Positions 7,743 to 16,659 of a stretch of 35,415 bases of DNA are shown in pieces. Within the stretch, counting starts at the first letter, position 1. Each line of letters begins with the position of its first letter. This DNA is from an uncultured Bacteroidota bacterium (GTDB lineage Bacteria > Bacteroidota > Bacteroidia > Chitinophagales > Chitinophagaceae), in contig CAIYLW010000074.1 in the NCBI GenBank assembly GCA_903927185.1, positions 1-35,415 on the forward strand, given 5' to 3'. The notes beneath the pieces were generated by a model that saw only the letters and a program-made list of their open reading frames with translations, was not told the DNA's origin and ran no database searches. The translations under genes and the position numbers were made by a program.

Positions 7743-8882
7743 ATGAAAATAAAACAACATCATTTTGTAAACAATAATTGGGTAGTTGAAAACTCAAATT
7801 TAAAAGATTCTAAAGCTCAATTAGTGTTGGTTTTTGGTGCGTATGCATTAATTGAAAAAACAGAAGTGTATGATCATTTAAAAGTATTGTATCCGAATGC
7901 CGATATTATATTTTCTTCTACAGCAGGGGAAATCATGAATGGGGAAGTTTTTGATGAAAGTATTGTGGCAACTGCTATTGAGTTTGAAAAAACTAAAATC
8001 ATGTCATTATCTACAAATATAGCTAAACATGAAAATAGTTTTGAAGCTGGAAAATTTCTATATAATGAATTGAGTAAAGTTGGCTTAAGTTCCATATTTG
8101 TAATTTCGGATGGTACAATAATTAATGGGGATGAACTTGTAGAAGGTCTAAAGTCAAATAATTCCAATCATATACCTATTACAGGGGGATTAGCAGGCGA
8201 TGGAGTGAATTTTGTAAAAACGCTTACAAGTTTAAATAAAGTTCCTTCACAAGGGAATATAATCATCGTAGGTTTTTATGGCACTGCACTTTCAATTGGT
8301 CATGGCTCGATGGGAGGATGGGAAGAATTTGGGTTGGATAGAATTGTTACAAAGTCTGACCATAATAAATTGTACGAACTAAATGAGCAAAATGCGCTAG
8401 AGTTATATAAAAAATATTTGGGTGATTATTCAAAAGATTTGCCTGGATCTGCACTTTTATTTCCATTGTCTATGAAGGTAAAATACTCAGATAGGCGTAT
8501 TATCAGAACAGTTCTTGCAATTGACAATGACAAACAATCTATGATTTTTGCAGGTAATTTACCAGAAGGGAATACCGTAAGATTGATGAGAGCCGATTTC
8601 GATAAATTGATTGATGCATCTGCCACTGCTGCTAAGGAGTCTTTGGAAGTAATGAGATCTAATCAGCCAGATTTAACATTAATGATTAGTTGCGTAGGCA
8701 GAAAAATTGTACTCGAATCACGTTTATGGGAAGAAGTGAAGAATGCAGAAAATATATTAGGCAATAAAAGTAAGATATCTGGATTTTATTCTTATGGTGG
8801 AATTTCTCCATTGCTCAAAGGAACATCTTGTGAACTCCATAATCAAACTATGACAATAACTACTTTTTCAGAAGCAGTTTAA
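7743..8882 (+). CDS. FIST domain sensory protein (FIST-N plus FIST-C)
   Basis: 379-residue cytoplasmic protein without signal or membrane segments. The first two thirds match FIST-N features: LVLVFGAYALIE, then FSSTAGEIMNGEVFDES, ITGGLAGDGVNF and IIVGFYGTALSIGHGSMGGWEEFG. The C-terminal third carries the FIST-C pattern: SCVGRKIVLESRLWEEV, SGFYSYGGISPL and the closing CELHNQTMTITT. FIST is a proposed small-molecule (possibly amino-acid) binding module tied to signal transduction. In other Bacteroidota a FIST gene is commonly followed by a PAS histidine kinase. Here a PAS protein lacking the kinase follows 36 bases downstream. Length is normal and no defect is visible. Ligand unknown. Confidence 0.9.
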   Translation: MKIKQHHFVNNNWVVENSNLKDSKAQLVLVFGAYALIEKTEVYDHLKVLYPNADIIFSSTAGEIMNGEVFDESIVATAIEFEKTKIMSLSTNIAKHENSFEAGKFLYNELSKVGLSSIFVISDGTIINGDELVEGLKSNNSNHIPITGGLAGDGVNFVKTLTSLNKVPSQGNIIIVGFYGTALSIGHGSMGGWEEFGLDRIVTKSDHNKLYELNEQNALELYKKYLGDYSKDLPGSALLFPLSMKVKYSDRRIIRTVLAIDNDKQSMIFAGNLPEGNTVRLMRADFDKLIDASATAAKESLEVMRSNQPDLTLMISCVGRKIVLESRLWEEVKNAENILGNKSKISGFYSYGGISPLLKGTSCELHNQTMTITTFSEAV

Positions 8883-8918
8883 TACTATATTTAAAATTGA
8901 TTTGCTATTAAATGAAAT

Positions 8919-10004
8919 ATGAATTATAGCGATTTATTAAAACAACAAGTAGAAAAAAATATAGGAGCGTTTTCTAATAATGTTCCTGGGTTAGAAAATT
9001 TGCTTAATGATATTCATAATTCTTATAAATCTTTTGAAAAAGAAAAAGAGCTCCTTATTCGGGCATATAAATATGCGGAAGAAGAATTTACTGAAGTCAA
9101 TGCCAGTCTCATTAATGAAGTTAAAAAGCGAAAAAATTTAATTGAAGAATTAAAATTAATTATTCAAAATTTGAATAATTCAAATATTAAGAATTCGCCA
9201 CAGAATATTAATCAATTTTCTACAATTATTATAGAAGAAATAAATAAGAGAAAAAAAGTTGAGGATACTTTAAAAAACTTAATTGAGAATTTAAACTTTG
9301 GGATTTTGCTGAGGGATTCTCAAAATAGTATAATCTATAATAATCAAATCTTATTAGACATTTTTAAAATTCAAAAGCCTCCAGCCAATTTTAATTATTA
9401 TGAATTTTTAACCATTGTAGAAGAGCATAAAGAAAATAATTCAGGTATAAGCAATAGTTATTTTTCGAATTCGTATATTTCTTTTAAGCAAACATCTGAT
9501 AGACAAACCATTATTTTAAAGAATGGAAAGATTTTTGAAGAAGTTCGGATAAAGTACGAATATGGAGAAGGGCTAAGAGGTGTCATTCATACTTTTTCGG
9601 ATGTAACTGAAAAGGAAATTAGTAATGGGTTAATCAAAAAAAGCGAATTACGTAATAGCCAGATTTTAAATGGATCGCCTGACGCAATTATATTAATCAA
9701 TGTTCTGGGCGAAATAAAATTTTCAAACCAAAAAACAACTCAAATTTTTGAGATGTCTACGGAACAATTGTTAGGTAGAAGTATTTTCGATTTAATTTCA
9801 CGCGACCTGCTCTCTAATATCATTGATAGTTCGAAAGAATTTTGTCTATTTGATTTATCTGCTCCTTTTAATAGGGTTGAAATCAATATGTCGCATTTAA
9901 AAAAGGGTTTATGGATTGAATTTAGTATCGTTAAAATGGAAGAAATGAATGAGACTGCTTTTTGTTGTTTTATTAAGGATATCAGTATTTGGAGAAGTAA
10001 GTGA
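8919..10004 (+). CDS. Coiled-coil plus PAS-domain protein, kinase domain absent
   Basis: 361-residue protein that looks like the sensory half of a histidine kinase. Residues about 30-125 form Lys/Glu-rich coiled coil. Two PAS-like units follow: about 125-235, ending HTFSDVTEKEIS, and about 245-358, starting NSQILNGSPDAIILINVLGEI and ending FCCFIKDISIWRSK. In sensor kinases the phosphoacceptor helix would start right after such a KDI segment. Instead there is a TGA, and the 67 bases to the fucosidase gene contain no HisKA or HATPase remnant in any frame I read. It may be a natural adaptor for the FIST protein or a truncated kinase. The gene is visibly more AT-rich than its neighbours, which may indicate transfer or relaxed constraint. 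Confidence 0.75.
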   Translation: MNYSDLLKQQVEKNIGAFSNNVPGLENLLNDIHNSYKSFEKEKELLIRAYKYAEEEFTEVNASLINEVKKRKNLIEELKLIIQNLNNSNIKNSPQNINQFSTIIIEEINKRKKVEDTLKNLIENLNFGILLRDSQNSIIYNNQILLDIFKIQKPPANFNYYEFLTIVEEHKENNSGISNSYFSNSYISFKQTSDRQTIILKNGKIFEEVRIKYEYGEGLRGVIHTFSDVTEKEISNGLIKKSELRNSQILNGSPDAIILINVLGEIKFSNQKTTQIFEMSTEQLLGRSIFDLISRDLLSNIIDSSKEFCLFDLSAPFNRVEINMSHLKKGLWIEFSIVKMEEMNETAFCCFIKDISIWRSK

Positions 10005-10071
10005 AAAAATAATTCTTATATTGAGATAGCCAATTGTATTGATAATTAATAGACAACAACAATTAACACTC

Positions 10072-11466
10072 ATGAAACGATTATTGCTCATATTTCTAAT
10101 TTCATTTTTAACCTGCTCATTCCTAAATGCGCAAAAAACCTATACTTCCGACTGGAATTCTATTGATAGCAGAGCCACTCCTACCTGGTTTGAAGACGCC
10201 AAATTTGGCATCTTTATTCATTGGGGTTTGTTTTCTGTGCCCGCTTATAGCCCCACTGCGAGAGATGGGGTAGGTGTCTACGACCGTTATGCAGAGTGGT
10301 ATTGGCGGAAATTAGTGGAGCCAGGCAATACACAATCGTACTTTACAAAATTTCATAATCAAACATTTGGTAAGGATTTTAAATATCAAGACTTTGCTCC
10401 TTTGTTTAAAGCAGAAGCATATCAGCCGGAAGAATGGGCTAAATTATTTGAAAGAGCTGGTGCGAAATATGTAGTACTTACTTCCAAGCACCACGAGGGT
10501 TTTACACTATGGCCATCAAAACTTGCCTGGAATTGGAATGCCATGGATATTGGTCCACACCGTGATCTTTTAGGTGATTTAACTAAAGCAGTTAGAGGAA
10601 CCAGTTTAAAAATGGGATATTATTATTCACTCTATGAATGGTACAACCCTTTATGTAAACCAGAAACAATCAATCAATATGTGGATGAACACATGATGCC
10701 TCAAATGAAGGAATTGGTAAATACCTACAAACCAGATATTTTCTGGACTGATGGAGAATGGGATTATCCATCGGCAAGCTGGAAAAGTACCCAGTTTCTT
10801 TCATGGTTGTATAATGAATCTCCTGTAAAATCAACAGTTGTTGTAAATGATCGTTGGGGTAAAGAAACAAGAAGTAAACATGGTGGAATCTACACCACTG
10901 AATATGATCTTGTAGATGCTGGAGATGCCAATGTTACCAAGTTTGATCATCCTTGGGAAGAATGTAGGGGCATTGCTGGTTCCTTTGGATATAACCGAAT
11001 GGAGCAATTAGATGATTATTCTACTTCTCAAGAGTTGGTGCATATTCTCATTAATAAAGTGGCCAGAGGAGGAAACTTATTGCTGAATGTAGGACCAACA
11101 GCTGATGGTCGAATTCCTGTGATCATGCAACAAAGACTGAGTGATATGGGGCAATGGCTTAAAGTAAATGGAGAAGCTATTTATGCTACTCGGAAATGGG
11201 AGAAATCTCCATCGATAAATAACGGTACCACTCAATATTATACACAAAAAGGGAAAGACCTTTATCTGATCAGCACTAAATTTCCAACTGCTGATTTATT
11301 GGTTGAACAAGTGAACAAACCTATCAGGGTTTCGTTGGTTGGTTCTGATGCAACTGTTTCCTCAACCTATAAAAACGGGAAATTAATTATCAAAATCCCT
11401 AATATTAATCCGGCAAACAATCCATGCAATTATGCTTGGGTCTTTAAATTAGAGGGAGTATTATAA
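10072..11466 (+). CDS. Secreted GH29 alpha-L-fucosidase
   Basis: 464-residue glycoside hydrolase that should release terminal alpha-L-fucose by a retaining mechanism in the periplasm or outside. Signal peptide at residues 1-21 (LLLIFLISFLTCSFLNAQ). GH29 landmarks: WFEDAKFGIFIHWGLFSVPA near the mature start, YVVLTSKHHEGFTLWPSK, then FWTDGEW, whose Asp227 sits at the family's nucleophile position. A Gly-rich GGNLLLNVGPTADGRIP segment and a C-terminal beta domain follow. ATG at 10072 is preferred over an upstream in-frame start at 10039 because it begins the signal peptide directly. No sugar-utilisation (SusC/SusD) genes are adjacent. The acid/base Glu varies within GH29 and was not assigned. 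Confidence 0.93.
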   Translation: MKRLLLIFLISFLTCSFLNAQKTYTSDWNSIDSRATPTWFEDAKFGIFIHWGLFSVPAYSPTARDGVGVYDRYAEWYWRKLVEPGNTQSYFTKFHNQTFGKDFKYQDFAPLFKAEAYQPEEWAKLFERAGAKYVVLTSKHHEGFTLWPSKLAWNWNAMDIGPHRDLLGDLTKAVRGTSLKMGYYYSLYEWYNPLCKPETINQYVDEHMMPQMKELVNTYKPDIFWTDGEWDYPSASWKSTQFLSWLYNESPVKSTVVVNDRWGKETRSKHGGIYTTEYDLVDAGDANVTKFDHPWEECRGIAGSFGYNRMEQLDDYSTSQELVHILINKVARGGNLLLNVGPTADGRIPVIMQQRLSDMGQWLKVNGEAIYATRKWEKSPSINNGTTQYYTQKGKDLYLISTKFPTADLLVEQVNKPIRVSLVGSDATVSSTYKNGKLIIKIPNINPANNPCNYAWVFKLEGVL

Positions 11467-11488
11467 TTGCACAGCATTTAAAATACCA

Positions 11489-11785
11489 CTAGGATTTATT
11501 TTTTTTTCGGCTAAATATATAAGATGAAATAGCCACACAAATAAATCCCCAAAAAAATAAATTTAGAATAAGCGTAAGAAAATCAACTTCCGCTCTGTTG
11601 TAATAATTGAATATATTAACCACATTGTCGCTTGAATAAATAAATTTCCATTCATAAAATTTATCTTTAAAAACGCCATCTATTTTTTCTATTGAATGAA
11701 AACTATTATAAGGCAAATTGAAAACCGAAAGATAGGTCACCATACCTAGAAATAGTATGGCTAAAATGGTGTTTACTCTTTTCAT
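11489..11785 (-). CDS. Small membrane protein of unknown function (two predicted helices)
   Basis: 98-residue reading frame on the opposite strand to all other genes, convergent with the fucosidase gene and 22 bases from its end. I do not recognise a family. Seen: an N-terminal hydrophobic helix (residues about 7-24), a polar middle with several aromatic residues (FYEWKFIYSS, FNYYNR), and a second helix (about 70-90, LILNLFFWGFICVAISSYIF) ending in a basic SRKKNKS tail. The topology, balanced composition and ATG start make it more likely real than chance, but no promoter box or partner supports it. The 220 bases between it and the next + strand gene hold no other gene. Confidence 0.6.
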   Translation of the reverse strand: MKRVNTILAILFLGMVTYLSVFNLPYNSFHSIEKIDGVFKDKFYEWKFIYSSDNVVNIFNYYNRAEVDFLTLILNLFFWGFICVAISSYIFSRKKNKS

Positions 11786-12005
11786 AATTAGTTACATTCG
11801 ATTCTACAATTTAAGCTTAAATTATGATTTTTTATTTTTGAAATAAATACTTTAATAAGGGTAAGTTTAATTAGCATCTTGTAAAAATTTATAATGCCCA
11901 TTAATACCTAAGTTTCCATTAACTGATAGTCCAGACCGGATCTTATTGTTCATGAAAACTTAGTTCAATGAAAAAAACCTTAATTTGGAAATACTTAATT
12001 AGCAT

Positions 12006-14141
12006 ATGAAAAAAATATTGATACTTTTATTATTTTGTTCTTACCAATCAATAGCACAACTTTCTGAGACTCAAAAAATATTGCTATCAAATTGTGAAGC
12101 ATTTTCAAAGACTAGTGCAGTTACAGGTAGAGAAGAAGAAGCAAGAACTTTTATCAATTTGCTTTTTAAGAAAGGGATTTGTACACAAGATCAATTAGGT
12201 AATCTAGTTATTACTATTGGAAGTGGTTATCCGAAAAGATTATTTACTGCTCCATTAGATGAGCCAGGTTATGTAATTAGTCAAATACAAGATGATGGCT
12301 ATTTAAGAATTGCCCCACTGGGTTTCGGATATCAAGGAACCATGTTCCATCAATTTTTAGAGGGTAATGAAGTAAAAATAAATACTGAAAAAAGCTTTCA
12401 AATCGGGGTATCAACTATTCCTTCTTCACATTATGATGGGTATCGGGCAATGCCTGAAAAAAATAAAAATATTTTTCAATGGCAGGAATCATTTATTGAT
12501 ATCGGTGTTTCTTCTGCAAAGGAGGTAAATAATAGGGGTATCCATTTATTAGACCCTGTTACTCTGAACAAAAAAATTTCTATCATAGCTGGCAAATATG
12601 TATCCGCTCCATCAGTAGCCTCGAAAGCTGCAGTTATCGCATTAGCAACTGTTGCACATACATTATTAAACAATCATTTCTCAGGATCAACCATTATTGC
12701 ATTTACTGCTTTAGAATTAATAAATGGCAAAGGTCTTGAAGCGATAGTAAATCAATATGGCCCATTTGATGAAGTTGTTAGGTACAACCGTTTTTTGAAT
12801 GGAGCTATTAATAATGAAAACGAACTTTTAGTTGAAGAGATTATCCCCAATAATATTGCCATACAAAAAATAACGAAACCAGTTATTGCTTTTCGACACC
12901 CCTCTACTAATACACCAGAATGGGATAAGGCAAAAGTTTATAATCTAGGGTTGCCATCGAATTATACCGCTACTCCTGTTGAAATGGTTTCTATTAAAAG
13001 TATAGAGCAATTAGTTAAAACATGGTTGAACTGTGTTGAAAATAAAACATGGAATATTAATTCTTTGAATACTTTTTCAATGCCAATAAAAGAGGAATCT
13101 TTTACAAGTTTTCAAAAGGAAGCGAAATTATTGTCTACACTTGTATCTAAATACGGAGTTAATCCTGATGAAAAACCAGTGAGGGATTTTATTTTAACTC
13201 AATTGCCAAAATGGGCAAGGCCAATTATTGATGATAAAGGAAATATAGTTCTCAATTTTGGTCAGGGAAAAGAGCATATAGCTTTTGTAGCACATATGGA
13301 TGAAGTAGGGTTTCTTGTTGATTCCATTTTGAATGATGGGAGATTGGCCTTAAAAGATGTTGGAGGTTTTTTTAATTGGGCTTGGGAAGCACATGGTGCG
13401 CTTATTCATTTACCAAATAAAGATATTGCTGCAGTTTTTGAGCCTCGTAATAACTATTTGCAGGCTACAAAACGTTTCAATAATGAGGTGCCACTTTTTG
13501 TTAATGCAGGATTTAATTCAAAAGAAGAAGCTTTAAGCAATGGAATTAAACCGGGCTTTACAACTGTAACAATGCCCAAAAAAATGATTCAATTAAGCGA
13601 AACAAAAGCTACAGCAAGAGGATTTGATGATCGAGTTGGTTGTGCTGCTTTATTATTGGCATTAGAAAATTTAGATCCCAATCAACTGCCCTTTAAAGTA
13701 ACATTCGTTTGGTCAATTGGAGAAGAAACCGGTTTAGTAGGCTCTACCTATGCAGAAAAATATTTGAAAGATGTAAGTGTTGGGTATCCAATAGATACTT
13801 ATGTGTCATCCGATGCCGCAATGGAATCGAAAATATTTGGATATTGTCCCTTGGGTAATGGTGCCGTTATTCGTGTATTAGAAAGTATCAATTTCATCAG
13901 TAGAATCAATCTGAAAAAATTACAAAATCTATCAGAAAAGAAAGCAATTAAAATACAATATGGAATGACCATTGGAGGAACGGATGGACAGGGATTTTTG
14001 AGTAATGGCATTCCTTCTGTTCCATTATCTTGGCCTGGAAGGTATTCTCATTCCCCTATAGAGATAATGGATTTTAATGATATGAAAAGTTTAATCCAAC
14101 TAATTAAAGCAATTATGATGGATCATTCTATCAAACATTAA
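12006..14141 (+). CDS. Exported tandem M42-family metallopeptidase: inactive N-half fused to active C-half
   Basis: 711 residues, about twice the usual ~350 of an M42 (TET-type) aminopeptidase. Signal peptide at residues 1-18. The second half has the full two-metal site: His430 and Asp432 in AHMDEVG, Asp541 in RGFDDRVG, Glu573/Glu574 in GEETGLVGS, Asp603 in SSDA, and His682 in GRYSHSPIE. The first half keeps the fold pattern but loses ligands: APLDEPG has Pro83 for His, the FDDR segment is replaced by SVASKAA, GEETG by TALELINGKG, and SNYTATPVEM has Ala322 for the last His. So it is probably a pseudo-peptidase joined to a working aminopeptidase. Most M42 enzymes are cytoplasmic; export is unusual. 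Gaps of 220 and 195 bases on either side suggest it is transcribed alone. Confidence 0.85.
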   Translation: MKKILILLLFCSYQSIAQLSETQKILLSNCEAFSKTSAVTGREEEARTFINLLFKKGICTQDQLGNLVITIGSGYPKRLFTAPLDEPGYVISQIQDDGYLRIAPLGFGYQGTMFHQFLEGNEVKINTEKSFQIGVSTIPSSHYDGYRAMPEKNKNIFQWQESFIDIGVSSAKEVNNRGIHLLDPVTLNKKISIIAGKYVSAPSVASKAAVIALATVAHTLLNNHFSGSTIIAFTALELINGKGLEAIVNQYGPFDEVVRYNRFLNGAINNENELLVEEIIPNNIAIQKITKPVIAFRHPSTNTPEWDKAKVYNLGLPSNYTATPVEMVSIKSIEQLVKTWLNCVENKTWNINSLNTFSMPIKEESFTSFQKEAKLLSTLVSKYGVNPDEKPVRDFILTQLPKWARPIIDDKGNIVLNFGQGKEHIAFVAHMDEVGFLVDSILNDGRLALKDVGGFFNWAWEAHGALIHLPNKDIAAVFEPRNNYLQATKRFNNEVPLFVNAGFNSKEEALSNGIKPGFTTVTMPKKMIQLSETKATARGFDDRVGCAALLLALENLDPNQLPFKVTFVWSIGEETGLVGSTYAEKYLKDVSVGYPIDTYVSSDAAMESKIFGYCPLGNGAVIRVLESINFISRINLKKLQNLSEKKAIKIQYGMTIGGTDGQGFLSNGIPSVPLSWPGRYSHSPIEIMDFNDMKSLIQLIKAIMMDHSIKH

Positions 14142-14336
14142 AATAAGCATTTCATTAATAGGGTATTTACTATGCGATTTGTACAACTTATAAATGAAAT
14201 AATCACACAATCGTAAAGAGAAAATCTTTGTCAATTAAAAACTGACTTTTCAACAAAAAATCAATTATTTTTAAAAGAGGGTAGTCGTCTACGATTTAAC
14301 GATCAGCCTTAATTGCCATACGAAACAAACCTAACT

Positions 14337-16658
14337 ATGCTTTCCATAAAGTTCAAACAGGGTAATTCCCTGATACTTCTTGTTGGATTGGTCTGTGTTT
14401 TTTCTTGCAAAAATAAAAATCAGCAAGAAGAATCCATACCTGATCAGGTTAGTTATAACTATGATGTAAGGCCAATATTGTCTGATAAGTGTTTTAATTG
14501 TCACGGCCCCGATGCTAGAAAAAGGGAAGCGGGCTTAAGATTAGATTTAGCTTCTGAAGCTTTTAAAGCATTGCAGGATCATCCCACCAAACATTCATTG
14601 GTTGCAGGTAAGCCAGAGCAATCTGAATTATATATTCGGGTATCTTCCAAAGATACGAGTATACTTATGCCTAAGCCTTCTAGTAGATTGCCTAGGTTGA
14701 CTGATAGGGAATTAGCAATTATAAAAAATTGGATCAGACAGGGAGCCGTGTATGAACCACACTGGGCTTTTGTGGCACCTAAGAAAAAACCTTTGCCGAA
14801 TGTAAATAATAAACAGTGGCCAATTAATGAGATCGATTATTTCATTTTGAAAAAAATGGAAAGCAAGGGTCTTGATCCTAATGAAATAGCAGAAAAAGAA
14901 AGGTTAGTAAAACGGGCTTATATGGATCTTGTAGGAATCTTGCCAAGTCCTTTAGAAACCCAAAATTTCGTAAATGATAAGAATCGTAATGCGTATGAAC
15001 TTTTAATAGATCGGTTACTCAACATGCCACAATATGGTGAGCGAATGGCAATCAACTGGTTGGATATTGCACGCTTTTCTGATTCACATGGCTATCAAGA
15101 TGATAACTATCGTTCTCAATGGCCCTGGCGTGATTGGGTAATACACGCATTTAATAAAAACATGCGCTATGATAGTTTTATTACCTGGCAATTGGCAGGA
15201 GATTTAATTCCTAATGCAAGCAAAGAACAAATTTTAGCCACTGGCTTCAATAGAAATCATAAGATCACAGAAGAAGGAGGGGTAATTGATGAAGAATATC
15301 GTGTACAATATGTGGTTGATCGAACCAATACTTTTAGTAGGTCAATTCTTGCAGTAACAGTTGAATGTGCTAAATGCCATGATCATAAATATGATCCGAT
15401 TTCTCAAAAAGATTACTATCAATTATATGCCTTCTTCAATAATGTTAAAGAAGTGGGCATAGAAGCAACTGTAGGTGGACCAGAAACCTGGGCTAAAAAT
15501 CCCCGAATGCAGATTACCGACAAGGATCTGCAAACTACACTATCCTTTATCAATAAAATGGATACGAATAAATTGGAAGTATCTGTGATGAAAGATAAAG
15601 ACACTGCACGAAAAACATTCTTACTTGCAAGAGGTAATTATGATCAACCCAGCGTCGAAGTTTTTCCATCTACACCTGCTGCAATTCTACCATTTGAAAA
15701 ATCATATCCTCAAAATAGATTGGGTCTTGCTCAATGGACATTTGATAAACGAAATCCATTGCCTGCAAGAGTTTTTGTAAATAGAATCTGGCAAGAGTTT
15801 TTTGGTAGAGGTTTAGTGAAGTCTGCTGCAGACTTTGGAATGCAGGGAGATTTGCCAACACATCCAGAGTTGCTTGATTGGCTTGCTGTTGACTTTCAAG
15901 AAAATGGATGGAATATCAAAAGATTGGTTAAGCAAATTGTTTTTTCAGCTACATATCGTCAATCAAGCAAAATATCAAAGGATAAATTAAGCAAAGATCC
16001 AGCTAACATTTACTTATCCTATGCTCCAAGAGTTCGTTACCCTGCTGAGTTAATCAGAGATATGCTATTAGGCAGTAGTGGACTATTAAATAAAACTATT
16101 GGAGGGCCTAGTGTAAAACCTTATCAGCCAGACGGGCTATGGGAAATGGCAACTTCGGGAAGAGGTATCTTGAAAAAGTATATTCAGGATTCGGGACAAT
16201 TATTATATCGCAGAGGTATCTATACTTTTATAAAGAGAACCGTGCCACCTCCTTCGATGATGATGTTTGATGCAAGTAATAGAGATGAATGTCAGGTTAG
16301 TCGTTATAGAACTAATACACCCCTTCAAGCACTGATCATGTTGAATGATCCCACAATGATTGAAGCTTCTAAAGCCTTGGCAGATAAATTATTGCAGAAA
16401 GATACTGATCCTATAAAAATTATTACAGAAGCATTTAAAACCATTATCTGTAGAAATCCATCCAGCAAAGAGTTGGATGTTTTACTGAGTTATTGGAAAG
16501 AGGCTAAAGAAAATTTCAATCAAAATAAACCTAGAGCTGAAAAAATGATTGCTATTGGTGTATATCAACCCAAAACAAAAAATGCCACTGAATTAGCAAC
16601 AACTATGCAAGCAATTCAGATTATTTATAATATGCAAGAAGCAATAACTAAATCCTGA
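14337..16658 (+). CDS. Planctomycete-type cytochrome c lipoprotein with DUF1549 and DUF1553
   Basis: 773-residue exported protein, first of a tight run of envelope genes. ATG 14337 begins a lipoprotein-type signal (ILLVGLVCVFSC). A TTG further upstream at 14313 would add eight residues and is less likely. A cytochrome domain follows, with heme motif CFNCH (Cys52, Cys55, His56) and a possible axial Met in SILMPKPSSR. DUF1549 spans about 160-365 and contains a second CxxCH (Cys344-His348, CAKCHDHKYDP). DUF1553 spans about 430-690 (LPARVFVNRIWQEFFGRGLV; NRDECQVSRYRTNTPLQALIMLNDP). The middle is shorter than in many planctomycete homologues, which often carry an extra sugar-binding-like insert. 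Function unproven; electron transfer to a substrate-binding partner is inferred. Confidence 0.88.
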   Translation: MLSIKFKQGNSLILLVGLVCVFSCKNKNQQEESIPDQVSYNYDVRPILSDKCFNCHGPDARKREAGLRLDLASEAFKALQDHPTKHSLVAGKPEQSELYIRVSSKDTSILMPKPSSRLPRLTDRELAIIKNWIRQGAVYEPHWAFVAPKKKPLPNVNNKQWPINEIDYFILKKMESKGLDPNEIAEKERLVKRAYMDLVGILPSPLETQNFVNDKNRNAYELLIDRLLNMPQYGERMAINWLDIARFSDSHGYQDDNYRSQWPWRDWVIHAFNKNMRYDSFITWQLAGDLIPNASKEQILATGFNRNHKITEEGGVIDEEYRVQYVVDRTNTFSRSILAVTVECAKCHDHKYDPISQKDYYQLYAFFNNVKEVGIEATVGGPETWAKNPRMQITDKDLQTTLSFINKMDTNKLEVSVMKDKDTARKTFLLARGNYDQPSVEVFPSTPAAILPFEKSYPQNRLGLAQWTFDKRNPLPARVFVNRIWQEFFGRGLVKSAADFGMQGDLPTHPELLDWLAVDFQENGWNIKRLVKQIVFSATYRQSSKISKDKLSKDPANIYLSYAPRVRYPAELIRDMLLGSSGLLNKTIGGPSVKPYQPDGLWEMATSGRGILKKYIQDSGQLLYRRGIYTFIKRTVPPPSMMMFDASNRDECQVSRYRTNTPLQALIMLNDPTMIEASKALADKLLQKDTDPIKIITEAFKTIICRNPSSKELDVLLSYWKEAKENFNQNKPRAEKMIAIGVYQPKTKNATELATTMQAIQIIYNMQEAITKS

Positions 16659-16659
16659 T

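Noticed and set aside
10005..10071. Possible remnant of a histidine kinase domain after the PAS protein
   Set aside because: The 67 bases contain several stops and no H-box, N-box or G-box-like peptide in any forward frame.
11833..11840. TATTTTTG, a perfect TAnnTTTG match upstream of the M42 gene
   Set aside because: No TTG lies at the expected distance upstream, it is 165 bases from the start codon, and such strings are expected in T-rich non-coding DNA.
12006..14141. Two separate peptidase genes joined by a missed stop or sequencing error
   Set aside because: The frame is continuous, only the first half has a signal peptide, and the first half lacks metal ligands at several separate positions, which a single error would not cause.
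14284..14296. Short inverted repeat (GTAG-TCGT-CTAC and overlapping TCGT-CT-ACGA) before the DUF1549/DUF1553 cytochrome gene
   Set aside because: Four-base arms are too short to separate from chance, and there is no second copy elsewhere in the window.
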